64,000 nucleotides of DNA, from positions 1,178,001 to 1,242,000 of the forward strand of contig NZ_JAFBCU010000001.1 in NCBI RefSeq assembly GCF_016907875.1. The letters are read 5' to 3'. This stretch comes from Arthrobacter roseus. Lineage in GTDB: Bacteria > Actinomycetota > Actinomycetes > Actinomycetales > Micrococcaceae. A program made the position numbers and the translations under genes. This document shows positions 26,173-36,014 of the stretch, piece by piece (the stretch's first letter is position 1; every line of letters begins with the position of its first letter). The notes under the pieces are model-generated. The model made no database searches. It had not been told where the DNA came from and saw nothing but the letters and a program-made list of their open reading frames with translations.

Positions 26173-27675
26173 ATGACATTTGATTACAAAGTTGCCGATC
26201 TTTCCCTCGCAGAGGCAGGACGGCACCAGATCCGTCTGGCGGAGCATGAGATGCCGGGCCTGATGGCATTGCGCCGTGAGTACGCCGATTGCCAGCCACT
26301 CAAGGGAGCCCGCATTGCGGGTTCGCTCCACATGACCGTCCAGACTGCCGTCCTGATCGAGACTCTCACTTACCTGGGTGCTGAAGTCCGCTGGGCCTCG
26401 TGCAATATTTTCTCCACGCAGGATGAAGCTGCGGCCGCGGTTGTGGTTGGCACGGGCAGCGTCGAGGAACCTGCGGGTGTTCCGGTTTTTGCCTGGAAGA
26501 ACGAATCACTGAAAGAGTATTGGTGGACCGCGGAACAGATCCTCACCTGGCCAGCGGATAACCAGGGGAACGCTATTGGTCCCAACATGATCCTTGACGA
26601 CGGCGGAGACGCCACCATGTTGCTGCACAACGGCGTGGAATTCGAAGCTGCCGGAAGTGTTCCTCCGAATCCGGAGGAAAACGATCCTGACTATTCCTAT
26701 GAGTACACGGTGGTGTTGGATACCCTACGACGCACCCTGGCGAACGACCCGCAGAAGTGGACCAGCATCGCCGCGGAAATTCGAGGCGTCACTGAGGAAA
26801 CCACAACCGGTGTCCATCGCCTCTACAAACTCGCCGAACAGGGCAAGCTCCTTTTTCCGGCCATCAACGTCAACGACTCAGTGACCAAGTCCAAGTTCGA
26901 CAATAAATACGGTATCCGGCACTCACTCCCGGATGGAATCAACCGTGCCACGGACGTTCTGATCGGTGGCAAGGTCGCAGTGGTGTGCGGTTATGGCGAC
27001 GTCGGCAAGGGTGCGGCAGAGGCATTGCGTGGCCAGGGAGCCCGGGTTATTATCACCGAAATTGATCCGATCTGTGCGTTGCAGGCGGCCATGGACGGCT
27101 ACCAAGTTGCCCAGCTTGAATCGGTGTTGACATATGGGGACATTTTCATCACGACGACGGGCAACAAGGACGTCATCATGGCCGAGCAGATGAGCCTCAT
27201 GAAGCATCAGGCCATCGTTGGAAACATCGGCCACTTCGACAATGAAATCGACATCGCCGGCCTGGGGCGAGTTCCTGGGATCAGCAGAATCGAGATCAAG
27301 CCGCAGGTCCACGAGTGGGTATTCCCGGCAGATGACACCGGCAAGGGTGGCCACTCGATCATTCTGCTGTCAGAGGGACGCCTGCTGAACCTTGGCAACG
27401 CCACGGGCCATCCATCGTTTGTGATGAGTAACTCATTCGCCAACCAGACCATCGCCCAGATTGAGCTGTTCACCAAACACGATCTCCACCAGGACGACGG
27501 CTCACCGGAGTATGCCAAAGAGGTGTACGTTTTGCCGAAGGTCCTGGATGAGAAAGTGGCGCGCCTCCATCTCGGTGCACTCGGCGTCGAGTTGACGGAA
27601 CTGACCAAGAGTCAGGCCGAATATCTTGACCTTGACGTCGCGGGACCGTACAAAGCAGATCATTACCGGTACTAG
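26173..27675 (+). CDS. ahcY: Adenosylhomocysteinase
   Basis: A 500-residue SAH hydrolase that splits S-adenosylhomocysteine to adenosine and homocysteine with tightly bound NAD+. Seen: [16 protein letters not shown] near residue 55, the NAD-binding [20 protein letters not shown] loop around residues 268-287, [16 protein letters not shown] before it, and the C-terminal [20 protein letters not shown] with the KxDHYRY end. Length includes the insert usual for bacterial enzymes. It follows the Trm112-like gene closely and precedes an L,D-transpeptidase. Orthologous to Rv3248c. Confidence 0.98.
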   Translation: MTFDYKVADLSLAEAGRHQIRLAEHEMPGLMALRREYADCQPLKGARIAGSLHMTVQTAVLIETLTYLGAEVRWASCNIFSTQDEAAAAVVVGTGSVEEPAGVPVFAWKNESLKEYWWTAEQILTWPADNQGNAIGPNMILDDGGDATMLLHNGVEFEAAGSVPPNPEENDPDYSYEYTVVLDTLRRTLANDPQKWTSIAAEIRGVTEETTTGVHRLYKLAEQGKLLFPAINVNDSVTKSKFDNKYGIRHSLPDGINRATDVLIGGKVAVVCGYGDVGKGAAEALRGQGARVIITEIDPICALQAAMDGYQVAQLESVLTYGDIFITTTGNKDVIMAEQMSLMKHQAIVGNIGHFDNEIDIAGLGRVPGISRIEIKPQVHEWVFPADDTGKGGHSIILLSEGRLLNLGNATGHPSFVMSNSFANQTIAQIELFTKHDLHQDDGSPEYAKEVYVLPKVLDEKVARLHLGALGVELTELTKSQAEYLDLDVAGPYKADHYRY

Positions 27676-27703
27676 ACCGAGTCAGCCTGGGGAGGCGCAC
27701 AGC

Positions 27704-28954
27704 ATGAACACAAAGAACGGTACAGGGAAGCGGCGCTGGAAAATCGGCGCGGCAATCCTTGTTGGTGTCCTCGTGGCCGGTGGTGGAGCGGCGGCCCTGA
27801 CGGCGCCGTCGTGGGCAGGAGACACCGCCTTTGCGGCGGAGCCTTCGTTGCGGCCGGCCCTCTCCGGGCAGATTGCCAAAGACATCCGCTTCAGTGCGAC
27901 GCCGGTTAAAGATGCCACCGGTGTCAATCCTGCGGACGCTCCAGTGGTCACCTCTGAGAACGCCAGCATCTCCAGCGTTGAACTGCGCGCAGAGGGCGGT
28001 GAGAGCGCAGTGGACGGCCAACTATCGGGGGATAAACGGACGTGGACGGCTATTGAACGGCTGGTCTTCAACACGGCATATACCTTCAACATCACCTTGA
28101 CGGATTCAACAGGGCACCAGGTTCAGGAACAGCGGAGTTTCCACACAGTCAAGCCCGCCAACGAAGCCGACGGACGTATCTATCCACTTGACGGTGCCGA
28201 CATGGGCATCGGTCAGCCGATCGAAATCAACTTCAGCGAGCCGGTCATCAATAAGGATGCCGTGGAAAAGGCCGTCAAGGTCACGTCGAGCTCTGGTCAA
28301 GACGGAGCGTTCTACTGGATCAGCGACACCAAAGCCCGCTACCGGCCCCAGGAATTCTGGAAGCCGAACAGCAGCATTACCGTGGAGATGAACCTTTTCG
28401 GCGTGGACTTCGGCAACTCGATGATCGGCAACGCCGACATCACTTCGACGTTCACAACCCACAACAAACGCGTCGCCATAGTGGATAACACCACCAAAAC
28501 CATGAAGATCTACCTTGACGGCAAGTATGTGCGTTCCTTCCCCGTCACGCTGGGCACCAAGGAATGGCCGTCTCTCGAGGGCTACCAAGTGGTCATGGAA
28601 CAGTACGCCCGCACCGAATTCCGCGCAGAGACCATCGGTCTGGACAAAGACGATGACTTCTATTACAAGCCGGTGATGGTGAACAACGCGAGCCGGCTAA
28701 CCAACGGTGGAGTCTTTGTGCACGAGGCGCTTCCCGCAGCACAGCCGGTACTGGGTAAGACCAACGTCTCTCACGGTTGTATTGGAATGTCACCTGAAGG
28801 GGCCCAGTACTTCTACGACACTTTTGGCCCCGGCGACTTGGTCAAAGTGGAGAACACCAACCATGGACCCATGTTCGTGTGGGACGGGTACGGTGGCTGG
28901 AACATGAGTTGGGATGAGTGGACCTCTAATTTCATCCAGCCGCTCACTGACTAA
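27704..28954 (+). CDS. L,D-transpeptidase with Ig-like domains
   Basis: 416 residues. A membrane anchor at about 12-33 is followed by two Ig-like domains (the second includes IYPLDGADMGIGQPIEINFS) and a YkuD catalytic domain with the HEAL and SHGCIGMS motifs; the active-site cysteine is C359. Such enzymes form 3-3 cross-links in peptidoglycan outside the membrane. ATG 27704 is chosen because GGGGAGG lies about 8 bases upstream; the open frame continues back into ahcY but is not coding. The end overlaps the convergent RDD gene by 11 bases. Confidence 0.93.
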   Translation: MNTKNGTGKRRWKIGAAILVGVLVAGGGAAALTAPSWAGDTAFAAEPSLRPALSGQIAKDIRFSATPVKDATGVNPADAPVVTSENASISSVELRAEGGESAVDGQLSGDKRTWTAIERLVFNTAYTFNITLTDSTGHQVQEQRSFHTVKPANEADGRIYPLDGADMGIGQPIEINFSEPVINKDAVEKAVKVTSSSGQDGAFYWISDTKARYRPQEFWKPNSSITVEMNLFGVDFGNSMIGNADITSTFTTHNKRVAIVDNTTKTMKIYLDGKYVRSFPVTLGTKEWPSLEGYQVVMEQYARTEFRAETIGLDKDDDFYYKPVMVNNASRLTNGGVFVHEALPAAQPVLGKTNVSHGCIGMSPEGAQYFYDTFGPGDLVKVENTNHGPMFVWDGYGGWNMSWDEWTSNFIQPLTD

Positions 28955-29747
28955 ACGGCAGCTTGTGCAGACGAGCAGAAGCCGCATTGAGCCGTTCGCG
29001 CTGCGCTGAGAGCCGAGAGTAATCGCGTTCGCGTCTCTGTGCCGTAACCGCCTGCAGGAACTCCTCAGGGGTTGTTCCTAACGGCGGTGCCGGCGAGACG
29101 TACGTACTCGTTTCATTGGCCAGATCAACCGCGAGAGTGCGCCTGGCTGTCACAGTCATGCGCGGTGCCTGAGAGCTGAACGTTGCCAATCGGCGGCCAA
29201 GAGAATCTGGGAGCCGAGCCATGTCCGCAAGGAGCACCCATTGCTGAAGGTGAGGCGGAGCGAGGGCAAGCACCGGTGACTGGCGGATGTAGCGTTCGCG
29301 CATCGAGTACGTTCCAGCCAGGACATCTCCCACTCGCTTTGAGCGCTCATTGAAGATGGCCACCACGAATGCCAGCGAACCAGCCAGAATATAGATCTCC
29401 AGGACGGCGACCATGCCACGGATGAACGCGTGCCGAAAACGGATGGAACCGCCGTCGTCGCGCACGATCCGCAAACCCATCACGAGCCTGCCCAGGGATT
29501 TGCCACGCGTGAGAGTCTCCACAGTCACGGGTAGACCGACCAGGACAAGGAGCAGCGCGACGATGACGACGGTGCGTGTTAGTGCGGCGTCCATGGCCCC
29601 TCCGAGAGCGCCGGCGAACGCCAGAAAGACCAGGACCAGGACCACGAGCTGAAGGACAATGTCGATCAGTGCACTCAGAAAGCGTGCACCGAAAGCGGCG
29701 GGCCGCAATTCCAGCACTACCGCCTCGCCCGTGATGACCGAACTCAT
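28944..29747 (-). CDS. RDD family membrane protein
   Basis: 267 residues. The RDD domain starts ELRPAAFGARFLSALIDIVL with the namesake R...D spacing, followed by two more helices and GKSLGRLVMGLRIVRDDGGS. The C-terminal ~100 residues are soluble and charged (REYSRLSAQ-type tail). RDD proteins may transport small osmolytes or ions, but the function here is unknown. ATG 29747 has a strong GGAGGAGAGG upstream. It is divergent from SpoIIM, the arrangement seen at Rv3694c-Rv3695. Confidence 0.9.
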   Translation of the reverse strand: MSSVITGEAVVLELRPAAFGARFLSALIDIVLQLVVLVLVFLAFAGALGGAMDAALTRTVVIVALLLVLVGLPVTVETLTRGKSLGRLVMGLRIVRDDGGSIRFRHAFIRGMVAVLEIYILAGSLAFVVAIFNERSKRVGDVLAGTYSMRERYIRQSPVLALAPPHLQQWVLLADMARLPDSLGRRLATFSSQAPRMTVTARRTLAVDLANETSTYVSPAPPLGTTPEEFLQAVTAQRRERDYSRLSAQRERLNAASARLHKLPFSQ

Positions 29748-29820
29748 GAGACCTCTCCTCCGTCACGGGTGGCCCCGCACAATAAGAACTCTACAGATGT
29801 GCCCGGGATAGGATGAGCCC

Positions 29821-30813
29821 GTGGATATGGACGCCTTTACTCAGGTCAATCAGCATGATTGGGACAGACTCGATGTACTGGTCAAACAACGCAGGCTGAC
29901 CGGGGAAGAATCGGATGAAATGCTGGTGCTGTACCAGCGCGTGTCCACTCACCTGTCCGTGATTCGTTCCATTGCGCCGGAAAGCCAGCTCTCGGCCGGG
30001 CTCTCACTCCGGCTTTCACGCGCCCGCACCCGCTTCACCGGAGTCCGCTCCAACTTTTTCGAAGATCTCGCAATCTTCTTCGCCTTCTCGCTGCCAGCGG
30101 CTTTCTACCGGATTCGCTGGCTGACCGTAATCATCGGGGTGATATTCACTGCCGTCGCGTTCGGATTCGGATATTGGGCCGCCAACACCCCAGCGGTTCT
30201 CTCGGCCATGGGCACGGACGCGCAGATGCAGCAGTACGTGGAGGAAGACTTCATCAATTACTATTCGGAGAACCCAGCGGCTTCTTTTGCTGGAGCTGTA
30301 TGGACCAACAACGCCTGGATCGCACTGCAATGCGTGGCCTTTGGCATCTCGGGACTCTGGGTGCCGTTTGTGTTGTACCAGAACGCGCAGGGCGTTGGCA
30401 TGGCGGGTGGGATGATGGCAGCGCATGGCGAACTAGGAACGTTTTTCACGTATATCCTTCCGCACGGGTTCATGGAACTGACCGCCATCTTCATTGCTGG
30501 GGCGGCTGGTCTGCGAATCTTCTGGACGTGGATTTCACCGGGTCCACGGACGCGGTTGGCGGCCCTCGCACAGGAGGGGAGGTCGTTGATGACTGTTGCC
30601 CTCGGGCTGGTTGCCGTGCTGTTCATCTCCGGGCTCGTGGAGGGTTTCATCACTCCGAGCCCTCTTCCGGCGCCGTTGCGGCTGTTGATTGGATTCGCTG
30701 TGTTTGCTGCGTACTGGGTGTACACGCTGGTGCTCGGAAAACGAGCATTTCAGGCCGGACACCGCGGAGACCTATCCGCCCGTGATGCCGGCGACGCAGT
30801 TATCACCGCTTGA
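29821..30813 (+). CDS. Stage II sporulation protein M (SpoIIM) family membrane protein
   Basis: A 330-residue SpoIIM-domain protein with an N-terminal ~100-residue soluble helical part (DAFTQVNQHDWDRLDVLV) and about six membrane helices. The conserved stretch NNAWIALQCVAFGISGLW and the LPHGFMELTAIFIAGAAGL segment identify the family. In Bacillus SpoIIM works with a peptidoglycan hydrolase complex; in non-sporulators it usually sits with RDD and MoxR-DUF58-transglutaminase genes, whose copies lie at 36-41 kb here. Start GTG 29821, or ATG 29827. Confidence 0.9.
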   Translation: MDMDAFTQVNQHDWDRLDVLVKQRRLTGEESDEMLVLYQRVSTHLSVIRSIAPESQLSAGLSLRLSRARTRFTGVRSNFFEDLAIFFAFSLPAAFYRIRWLTVIIGVIFTAVAFGFGYWAANTPAVLSAMGTDAQMQQYVEEDFINYYSENPAASFAGAVWTNNAWIALQCVAFGISGLWVPFVLYQNAQGVGMAGGMMAAHGELGTFFTYILPHGFMELTAIFIAGAAGLRIFWTWISPGPRTRLAALAQEGRSLMTVALGLVAVLFISGLVEGFITPSPLPAPLRLLIGFAVFAAYWVYTLVLGKRAFQAGHRGDLSARDAGDAVITA

Positions 30814-30935
30814 CCACCGCTTGACTGTCAGGACCACGCGGGGCGGTGCCCAGAATGATGTCGTGATACCGGTACCCTCAAAGATGTCAGGGATATATAA
30901 GCACGGACCGCAGAACATTTTCGAGAGAGGCAGCA

Positions 30936-31832
30936 GTGGCTGGGCAGGATAAAGAAACCGGCACGGACGAGGCTGCCACCGCTGCGCCTGTCGCAGACCC
31001 CGATGCAAAAAACGATCCTGAGACCCAGCACTTCCGCCTGCCGGCCCGGGACGCCCACCGGCGCGCCTCTGAGCGGGACGAAGCAGCCAACGCAAAACCG
31101 CTGCTTCCCCGCATACTACAGATCTTCGTAGCCGTGATGTTCCCATTCATCGTGGTTGCCGCGTCGGTCCGGGCGGTCACATCCTCGGTGTTCCTGTGGC
31201 TCGAATATCACCGCCCCGGATTTCCCGCCGATTCCTATGGCTTCTCCACCGATGACCGCCTGACGTACGGCTCCTACACCGTTGACTACATCCTGAATTT
31301 TGCTTCACCCAGGTACCTGGGCGACCTCGTGGGACCGGATGGACAGCAGCTGTTCCTCGAGAGCGAAGTCGGCCACATGCAGGACGTCAAAATGGTCCTC
31401 GCCACAGGTTTCCTGGTGGCATTGGTACTGGCCATTGTCGCCGTCGTCTGCTGTATTTATCTCCTCCGCCGCTACAGCGGAGGAATTCGCCGTGCATTGT
31501 TTGCCGGTGCTGTTTCCACCCTGGTGCTCATGACGGCACTGGCGGTGACCGCCGTACTTGGCTGGGAACGATTCTTCACACTCGTGCACCAGGTCTTCTT
31601 CTCCGAGGGCACCTGGACGTTCCGGGTGGACGACACGTTGATTCGGCTTTTCCCCGAACAGTTCTGGCTTGACTCGGGCATTGTCATCGGCGCCCTGGTT
31701 CTGCTGGTATCGCTGGTGAGCCTCGTGCTGACCTGGCCCACCCGCCGTCGTCGGACACGGTCCCGGACTGCGCAAGAGGCTGCGCGTCGCCGGATGCGCG
31801 AAAATCTCGAATCATCCTCAGCCCTACGCTAG
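30936..31832 (+). CDS. TIGR01906 family integral membrane protein
   Basis: 298 residues. An acidic ~65-residue N-tail is followed by a helix, an extracytoplasmic loop with conserved YTVDYILNFASPRYL and SEVGHMQDVKMVL, then three helices, with the LFPEQFWLDSG loop before the last. These match TIGR01906, a family of unknown function in Actinobacteria and Firmicutes. GTG 30936 follows GAGAGGCAGCA. The stop codon shares a CTAG tetramer with the stop of the convergent pmt gene, so the coding regions overlap by 4 bases. Confidence 0.85.
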   Translation: MAGQDKETGTDEAATAAPVADPDAKNDPETQHFRLPARDAHRRASERDEAANAKPLLPRILQIFVAVMFPFIVVAASVRAVTSSVFLWLEYHRPGFPADSYGFSTDDRLTYGSYTVDYILNFASPRYLGDLVGPDGQQLFLESEVGHMQDVKMVLATGFLVALVLAIVAVVCCIYLLRRYSGGIRRALFAGAVSTLVLMTALAVTAVLGWERFFTLVHQVFFSEGTWTFRVDDTLIRLFPEQFWLDSGIVIGALVLLVSLVSLVLTWPTRRRRTRSRTAQEAARRRMRENLESSSALR

Positions 31833-33448
31833 ATCCAGCTGGGCATCCACATGCGCAACCGCCACATCTCGTAAGGAATGGTTTCTGCCGTCCAGACTGG
31901 CAGGAAAAAGGCGCTAACGCCCACTGACAGAGCAACAAAAAGCCCCGTTGCCAGCATGCCGCGGTTCCGTCTATGCACAGATGCGCCCGTTGGCCCCAGA
32001 AGAAGCCCCAGACAATATGTGAGGCCGAGAATCAGAAACGGCAGGAAAACGATCGAGTAGAAGAAGAACGTAGTCCGCTCCGGGTAAAGAAACCACGGTA
32101 GATACCCTGCTGCCACTCCGGCCAGAATCGCTCCGGCTCGCCAGTCACGCCTGCCAATCCAGTAGAAAAGCAACACCAGCAGGCACAGAGCCGCCGACCA
32201 CCAGATCAGCGGGTTACCCAGCGACGTGATGGCAACGGAGCAGCTCTCCACCTGACAACCGGCCTCGCCGAGCTTGGGGTCCTCGTAGTAAAACGACGTC
32301 GGCCGGCCCAGCAGTAGCCACGACCAGGCACTGGCTTCGTAGGAGTGCTCCGAGCTGAGGCCCTGGTGAAAGGTGTAGGCGCTGCGATGATAATCGGCCA
32401 GCGACCGCAGCGAATCAGGAACCCATCCCCAAACGGCTGAGGGGTTGTCCTGGGCCCAGCGACGATTATAGCCGTCGGCGGAGAGAAACCAGCCAGTCCA
32501 CGTGCTCAGGTAGGTAACGGCCGCTACTGGCACCATGCACACGAACGCAAAGAGGCCGTCCTGCATCACGGCAGCAGCAGCCCAGTGACGGATCCCAGCA
32601 ATGCGTCTGGCGTTCATGTCCCAGAGCACTGTCATGACCCCGAACGCCGCAAGGTAAAAAAGTCCCGACCATTTGGTGCCTACGGCTAGGCCCAGGCAAA
32701 CGCCAGCAGCAATACGCCAGGGCCGCCAGAAGATCCATGGACCGTAGAGTAGCTGTCTTGGTGCCGAGCTCGCCAGGTACGATGCAAGGCGCCGCCGCGA
32801 CTGCTGCCTGTCCATCAGGAGTGCGCAAAAAGCAGCTAACACCCAGAACATGAGGAAAATATCGAGCAGCGAGGTCCGCGATTGGACCAGGTGTTGTCCA
32901 TCGACGGCGATGAGCAGGGCTGCTACGCCAGCCAGGGCTGCGGACCGGAAAAGTTTCTGCGCCGCAAACGCGATCAGCAGGATGGACAGCGTACCCACCA
33001 TGGCAGCCGAGAACCGCCAACCGAAGCTGTTGTCCGCACCGAAGAGGAGCATGCCGAAAGCGATCATCCATTTGCCCACGGGTGGGTGGACCACGTATTC
33101 CGGTCCCTCACCGAGTACGCCCGGATTGCCGGCGTTGAAGGAATCGTTGGCGTTCTCCGGCCATTCCCGTTCGTAGCCTGAGATCAGGAGGGAGTAGGCG
33201 TCCTTGACGTAGTACGTCTCGTCGAAGATCAGCGAATCCGGCTCTCCAAGTCGGATGAAACGTAGTAGGCCGCCGATGATCGCGGCGATGACTGGCAACC
33301 CCCACGTGAGCAGCCCACGAGCCATCGGAGGGCCATCGAGGCGAAGGCGGAGCGAGGCCTCGGTGAACGCCGTCGGGATCGTAGTGATCCGCTGGACCAG
33401 TGAGACGGATAACCCATCGAGGGAAGGTTCAGTGGTTCTCTGGCTCAC
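31829..33448 (-). CDS. pmt: Polyprenyl-phosphate-mannose protein O-mannosyltransferase
   Basis: 539 residues with about eleven membrane helices. The catalytic first-loop motif SLIFDETYYVKDAYSLL and the HPPVGKWMIAFGMLLFG block mark the GT39 Pmt family, and EDPKLGEAGCQVESCSVAI lies in a large loop. It transfers mannose from polyprenyl-phosphomannose to secreted proteins during Sec export; the known actinobacterial relative is Rv1002c. GTG 33448 leaves a 42-base divergent gap to rsmI. The frame stays open upstream to 33688 but would overlap rsmI and is not family-like. Confidence 0.93.
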   Translation of the reverse strand: MSQRTTEPSLDGLSVSLVQRITTIPTAFTEASLRLRLDGPPMARGLLTWGLPVIAAIIGGLLRFIRLGEPDSLIFDETYYVKDAYSLLISGYEREWPENANDSFNAGNPGVLGEGPEYVVHPPVGKWMIAFGMLLFGADNSFGWRFSAAMVGTLSILLIAFAAQKLFRSAALAGVAALLIAVDGQHLVQSRTSLLDIFLMFWVLAAFCALLMDRQQSRRRLASYLASSAPRQLLYGPWIFWRPWRIAAGVCLGLAVGTKWSGLFYLAAFGVMTVLWDMNARRIAGIRHWAAAAVMQDGLFAFVCMVPVAAVTYLSTWTGWFLSADGYNRRWAQDNPSAVWGWVPDSLRSLADYHRSAYTFHQGLSSEHSYEASAWSWLLLGRPTSFYYEDPKLGEAGCQVESCSVAITSLGNPLIWWSAALCLLVLLFYWIGRRDWRAGAILAGVAAGYLPWFLYPERTTFFFYSIVFLPFLILGLTYCLGLLLGPTGASVHRRNRGMLATGLFVALSVGVSAFFLPVWTAETIPYEMWRLRMWMPSWI

Positions 33449-33490
33449 CGGGTCAATGCTACCGGCCCGGATGCGAACTAAGCTGGTCGA

Positions 33491-34345
33491 GTGCAAGAGC
33501 AAACAGCTGCCGGTGAAATCACCCTGGCCGGAACGCCCATTGGAAATATTGGAGACGCCTCGGCCAGACTCCGCGAACTGCTGGCTGGCTCGGACGTGAT
33601 TGCTGCTGAGGATACTCGTCGGCTGCACCGGCTGTTGCAGGGGCTTCAGATTGCCCCTACTGGAAGAATCATCAGCTACCACGAGCACAATGAGGAAGCC
33701 CGCACTGCGGAGTTACTTGACCTTGTCCGCTCAGGAAATAACGTGCTCATGGTCACGGACGCGGGGATGCCCTCGGTATCAGATCCCGGGTACCGCCTGG
33801 TGGAAGCCGCCGTCGCCCAGGGCTTGCGCGTGACAACTGCCCCAGGCCCATCAGCGGTACTCACCGCGTTGACTCTCTCGGGCCTGCCCACGGATCGCTT
33901 CTGCTTTGAAGGTTTTCTACCGAGGAAGCCGGGGGAGCGGAAGGCCAGGTTGGCCGAGCTCTCGCGGGAGCAGCGAACCATGGTGTTCTTTGAGGCACCG
34001 CATCGTCTGGAGGTCATGCTCAGGGCGCTCTCCCAAGGATTTGGCGGCAATCGGAAAGCCGCCGTCGCGCGGGAAATGACCAAGCTCTACGAGGAGGTGC
34101 TCCGCGGGCCGCTGGAGGAGTTGCTGCGCTGGTCCGAATCCACTGAAGTCCGAGGTGAAATCGTCGTCGTCGTTGCTGGTGCCCCGGACAAGCCGCCGGA
34201 GGATCCGGCAGATCACGTAGCCGCAGTGGACACGCTGGTGTCCGGCGGAATTCGGCTCAAGGACGCGGTTTCCTCTGTTGCCGAGGATGCGCGAATCAGT
34301 AAGCGCGAACTGTACGCCGCCGTCCTGGCTGCACGCGGCAAGTAA
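33491..34345 (+). CDS. rsmI: 16S rRNA (cytidine1402-2'-O)-methyltransferase
   Basis: A 284-residue SAM-dependent tetrapyrrole-methylase-fold enzyme that 2'-O-methylates C1402 in the ribosomal decoding centre. Seen: TLAGTPIGNIGDASARL, VIAAEDTRRLHRLLQ, MVTDAGMPSVSDPGYRLVEA and APGPSAVLTALTLSGLP. GTG 33491 gives an N-terminus matching homologues. Divergent from pmt, as Rv1002c/Rv1003 in M. tuberculosis. The methionyl-tRNA synthetase gene that usually lies nearby is not in this window. Confidence 0.96.
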   Translation: MQEQTAAGEITLAGTPIGNIGDASARLRELLAGSDVIAAEDTRRLHRLLQGLQIAPTGRIISYHEHNEEARTAELLDLVRSGNNVLMVTDAGMPSVSDPGYRLVEAAVAQGLRVTTAPGPSAVLTALTLSGLPTDRFCFEGFLPRKPGERKARLAELSREQRTMVFFEAPHRLEVMLRALSQGFGGNRKAAVAREMTKLYEEVLRGPLEELLRWSESTEVRGEIVVVVAGAPDKPPEDPADHVAAVDTLVSGGIRLKDAVSSVAEDARISKRELYAAVLAARGK

Positions 34346-34525
34346 TCGCTGGGCGTCGATCGGCATCTTCAACCCTGCATGGCTGGTTGTGCAGGTGCCT
34401 AAGAGTGTTGGGGCTGCGACGTGCATGGTTACATGGACAGGGTTTCGAACACCGGGCTATGTTGAAGCAAATCCGGCTTCGCGGCCGGCATCTCTGGACG
34501 GCACAAAAACTATTGGAGGATGCTC

Positions 34526-36007
34526 ATGGCCATCACCGCCGAGCTCGAAACAGAAGTTCTGGACAAGGTCCCCACTGGGATCCTCATCGGGGGTACCTGG
34601 CGCGACGCATCTGAGGGTGACACCCTTGACGTCGAAGATCCGGCTACTGGCCAAATTCTGAAGACGATCGCCAGTGCAAGCCGCGAAGACGGTGTCGCTG
34701 CCCTCGACGCAGCTGTCGCCGCTCAGGAAAATTGGGCCAAAACGCCGGCTCGCGAGCGCGGGGAGATTCTTCGGCGCGCCTTCGAACTGGTCACTGAGCG
34801 GGCAGACGAATTTGCACTGCTCATGACTCTTGAAATGGGAAAACCCTTTGCCGAGGCCAAGGGTGAGGTGACGTACGGAGCAGAATTTCTTCGCTGGTTC
34901 TCCGAAGAAGCCGTCCGCACCTCGGGCCGCTACAGCACGTCCCCCGATGGCAAGAGTCGTTTGCTGGTCAACAAGAAGCCGGTCGGCCCCTGCCTGCTCA
35001 TCACGCCCTGGAACTTTCCCCTGGCCATGGCTACGCGCAAAATCGCTCCCGCTATTGCAGCGGGGTGCACCATGGTGCTCAAACCGGCAACCCTGACGCC
35101 TTTGACGTCGCTGCTCTTCGCCGCGGTGCTCGAAGAGGCAGGCCTGCCCGCAGGTGTTTTGAACATCATCCAGACCAAGAACGCTGGCAAGGTTACCGGA
35201 CCGCTGATCAAGGACGACAGGCTGCGCAAATTGTCCTTCACCGGCTCCACCGAGGTGGGCCGCAGCCTCCTTGCAGATGCGTCGGAGAAAGTATTGCGCA
35301 CATCTATGGAGCTGGGCGGCAATGCCCCTTTCCTTGTCTTTGAGGATGCCGATATCGACGCCGCGGTCCAAGGAGCCATGCTCGCCAAGCTGCGCAACAT
35401 GGGCGAGGCCTGTACCGCAGCGAACCGTTTCATTGTCCACGAATCAGTGGCCGACGAATTCGCGTCCCGCTTCGCAGAGAAAATGCGGGCACTGCAGACC
35501 GCCCGTGGTACTGAGGAGCACTCAACCGTCGGGCCGCTCATTGACCAGAAGTCTCGGGACAAGGTGCACTCGCTGGTCTCTGATGCCCTCGAGGACGGCG
35601 CAAAATGCGTTCTCGGGGGCAAGCCGGTGGAGGGCAAGGGGTACTTCTATGAGCCCACGATTCTCACCGACGTACCCGCAGGCTCCAGAATCTTGCAGCA
35701 GGAAATATTCGGACCGGTGGCGCCAATCGTCCGCTTTTCCACCGAGGACGAAGCAGTGGCGCTGGCAAACAACACGGAGTACGGGTTGGTGGCCTATGTG
35801 TTCACGCGGGATCTGAACCGCGGCCTCCGCATGGGAGAACGTTTGGACACGGGGATGCTGGGTCTCAACGCTGGCGTTGTATCAAACGCTGCGGCGCCGT
35901 TTGGCGGAGTCAAGCAGTCCGGGCTGGGCCGTGAAGGCGGTTCCGAGGGTATCGAGGAATATCTCTACACCCAGTACGTCGGGATTGCGGACCCAACCGC
36001 TTCCTGA
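34526..36007 (+). CDS. gabD: NAD(P)-dependent succinate-semialdehyde dehydrogenase
   Basis: 493 residues of the aldehyde dehydrogenase superfamily, closest in pattern to GabD: cofactor motif TPWNFPLAMATRKIAPAIAA, glutamate motif SMELGGNAPFLVFEDA, and nucleophile motif GEACTAANRFIVH. It should oxidise succinate semialdehyde to succinate at the end of GABA breakdown. GGAGGA at 34515-34520 favours ATG 34526 over ATG 34520. It converges on the transglutaminase gene with an 8-base gap. No gabT is nearby, so a related aldehyde substrate cannot be excluded. Confidence 0.92.
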   Translation: MAITAELETEVLDKVPTGILIGGTWRDASEGDTLDVEDPATGQILKTIASASREDGVAALDAAVAAQENWAKTPARERGEILRRAFELVTERADEFALLMTLEMGKPFAEAKGEVTYGAEFLRWFSEEAVRTSGRYSTSPDGKSRLLVNKKPVGPCLLITPWNFPLAMATRKIAPAIAAGCTMVLKPATLTPLTSLLFAAVLEEAGLPAGVLNIIQTKNAGKVTGPLIKDDRLRKLSFTGSTEVGRSLLADASEKVLRTSMELGGNAPFLVFEDADIDAAVQGAMLAKLRNMGEACTAANRFIVHESVADEFASRFAEKMRALQTARGTEEHSTVGPLIDQKSRDKVHSLVSDALEDGAKCVLGGKPVEGKGYFYEPTILTDVPAGSRILQQEIFGPVAPIVRFSTEDEAVALANNTEYGLVAYVFTRDLNRGLRMGERLDTGMLGLNAGVVSNAAAPFGGVKQSGLGREGGSEGIEEYLYTQYVGIADPTAS

Positions 36008-36014
36008 GTGGCTC

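Noticed and set aside
33449-33688. N-terminal extension of the protein mannosyltransferase
   Set aside because: It overlaps the divergent rsmI coding region and does not resemble Pmt proteins.
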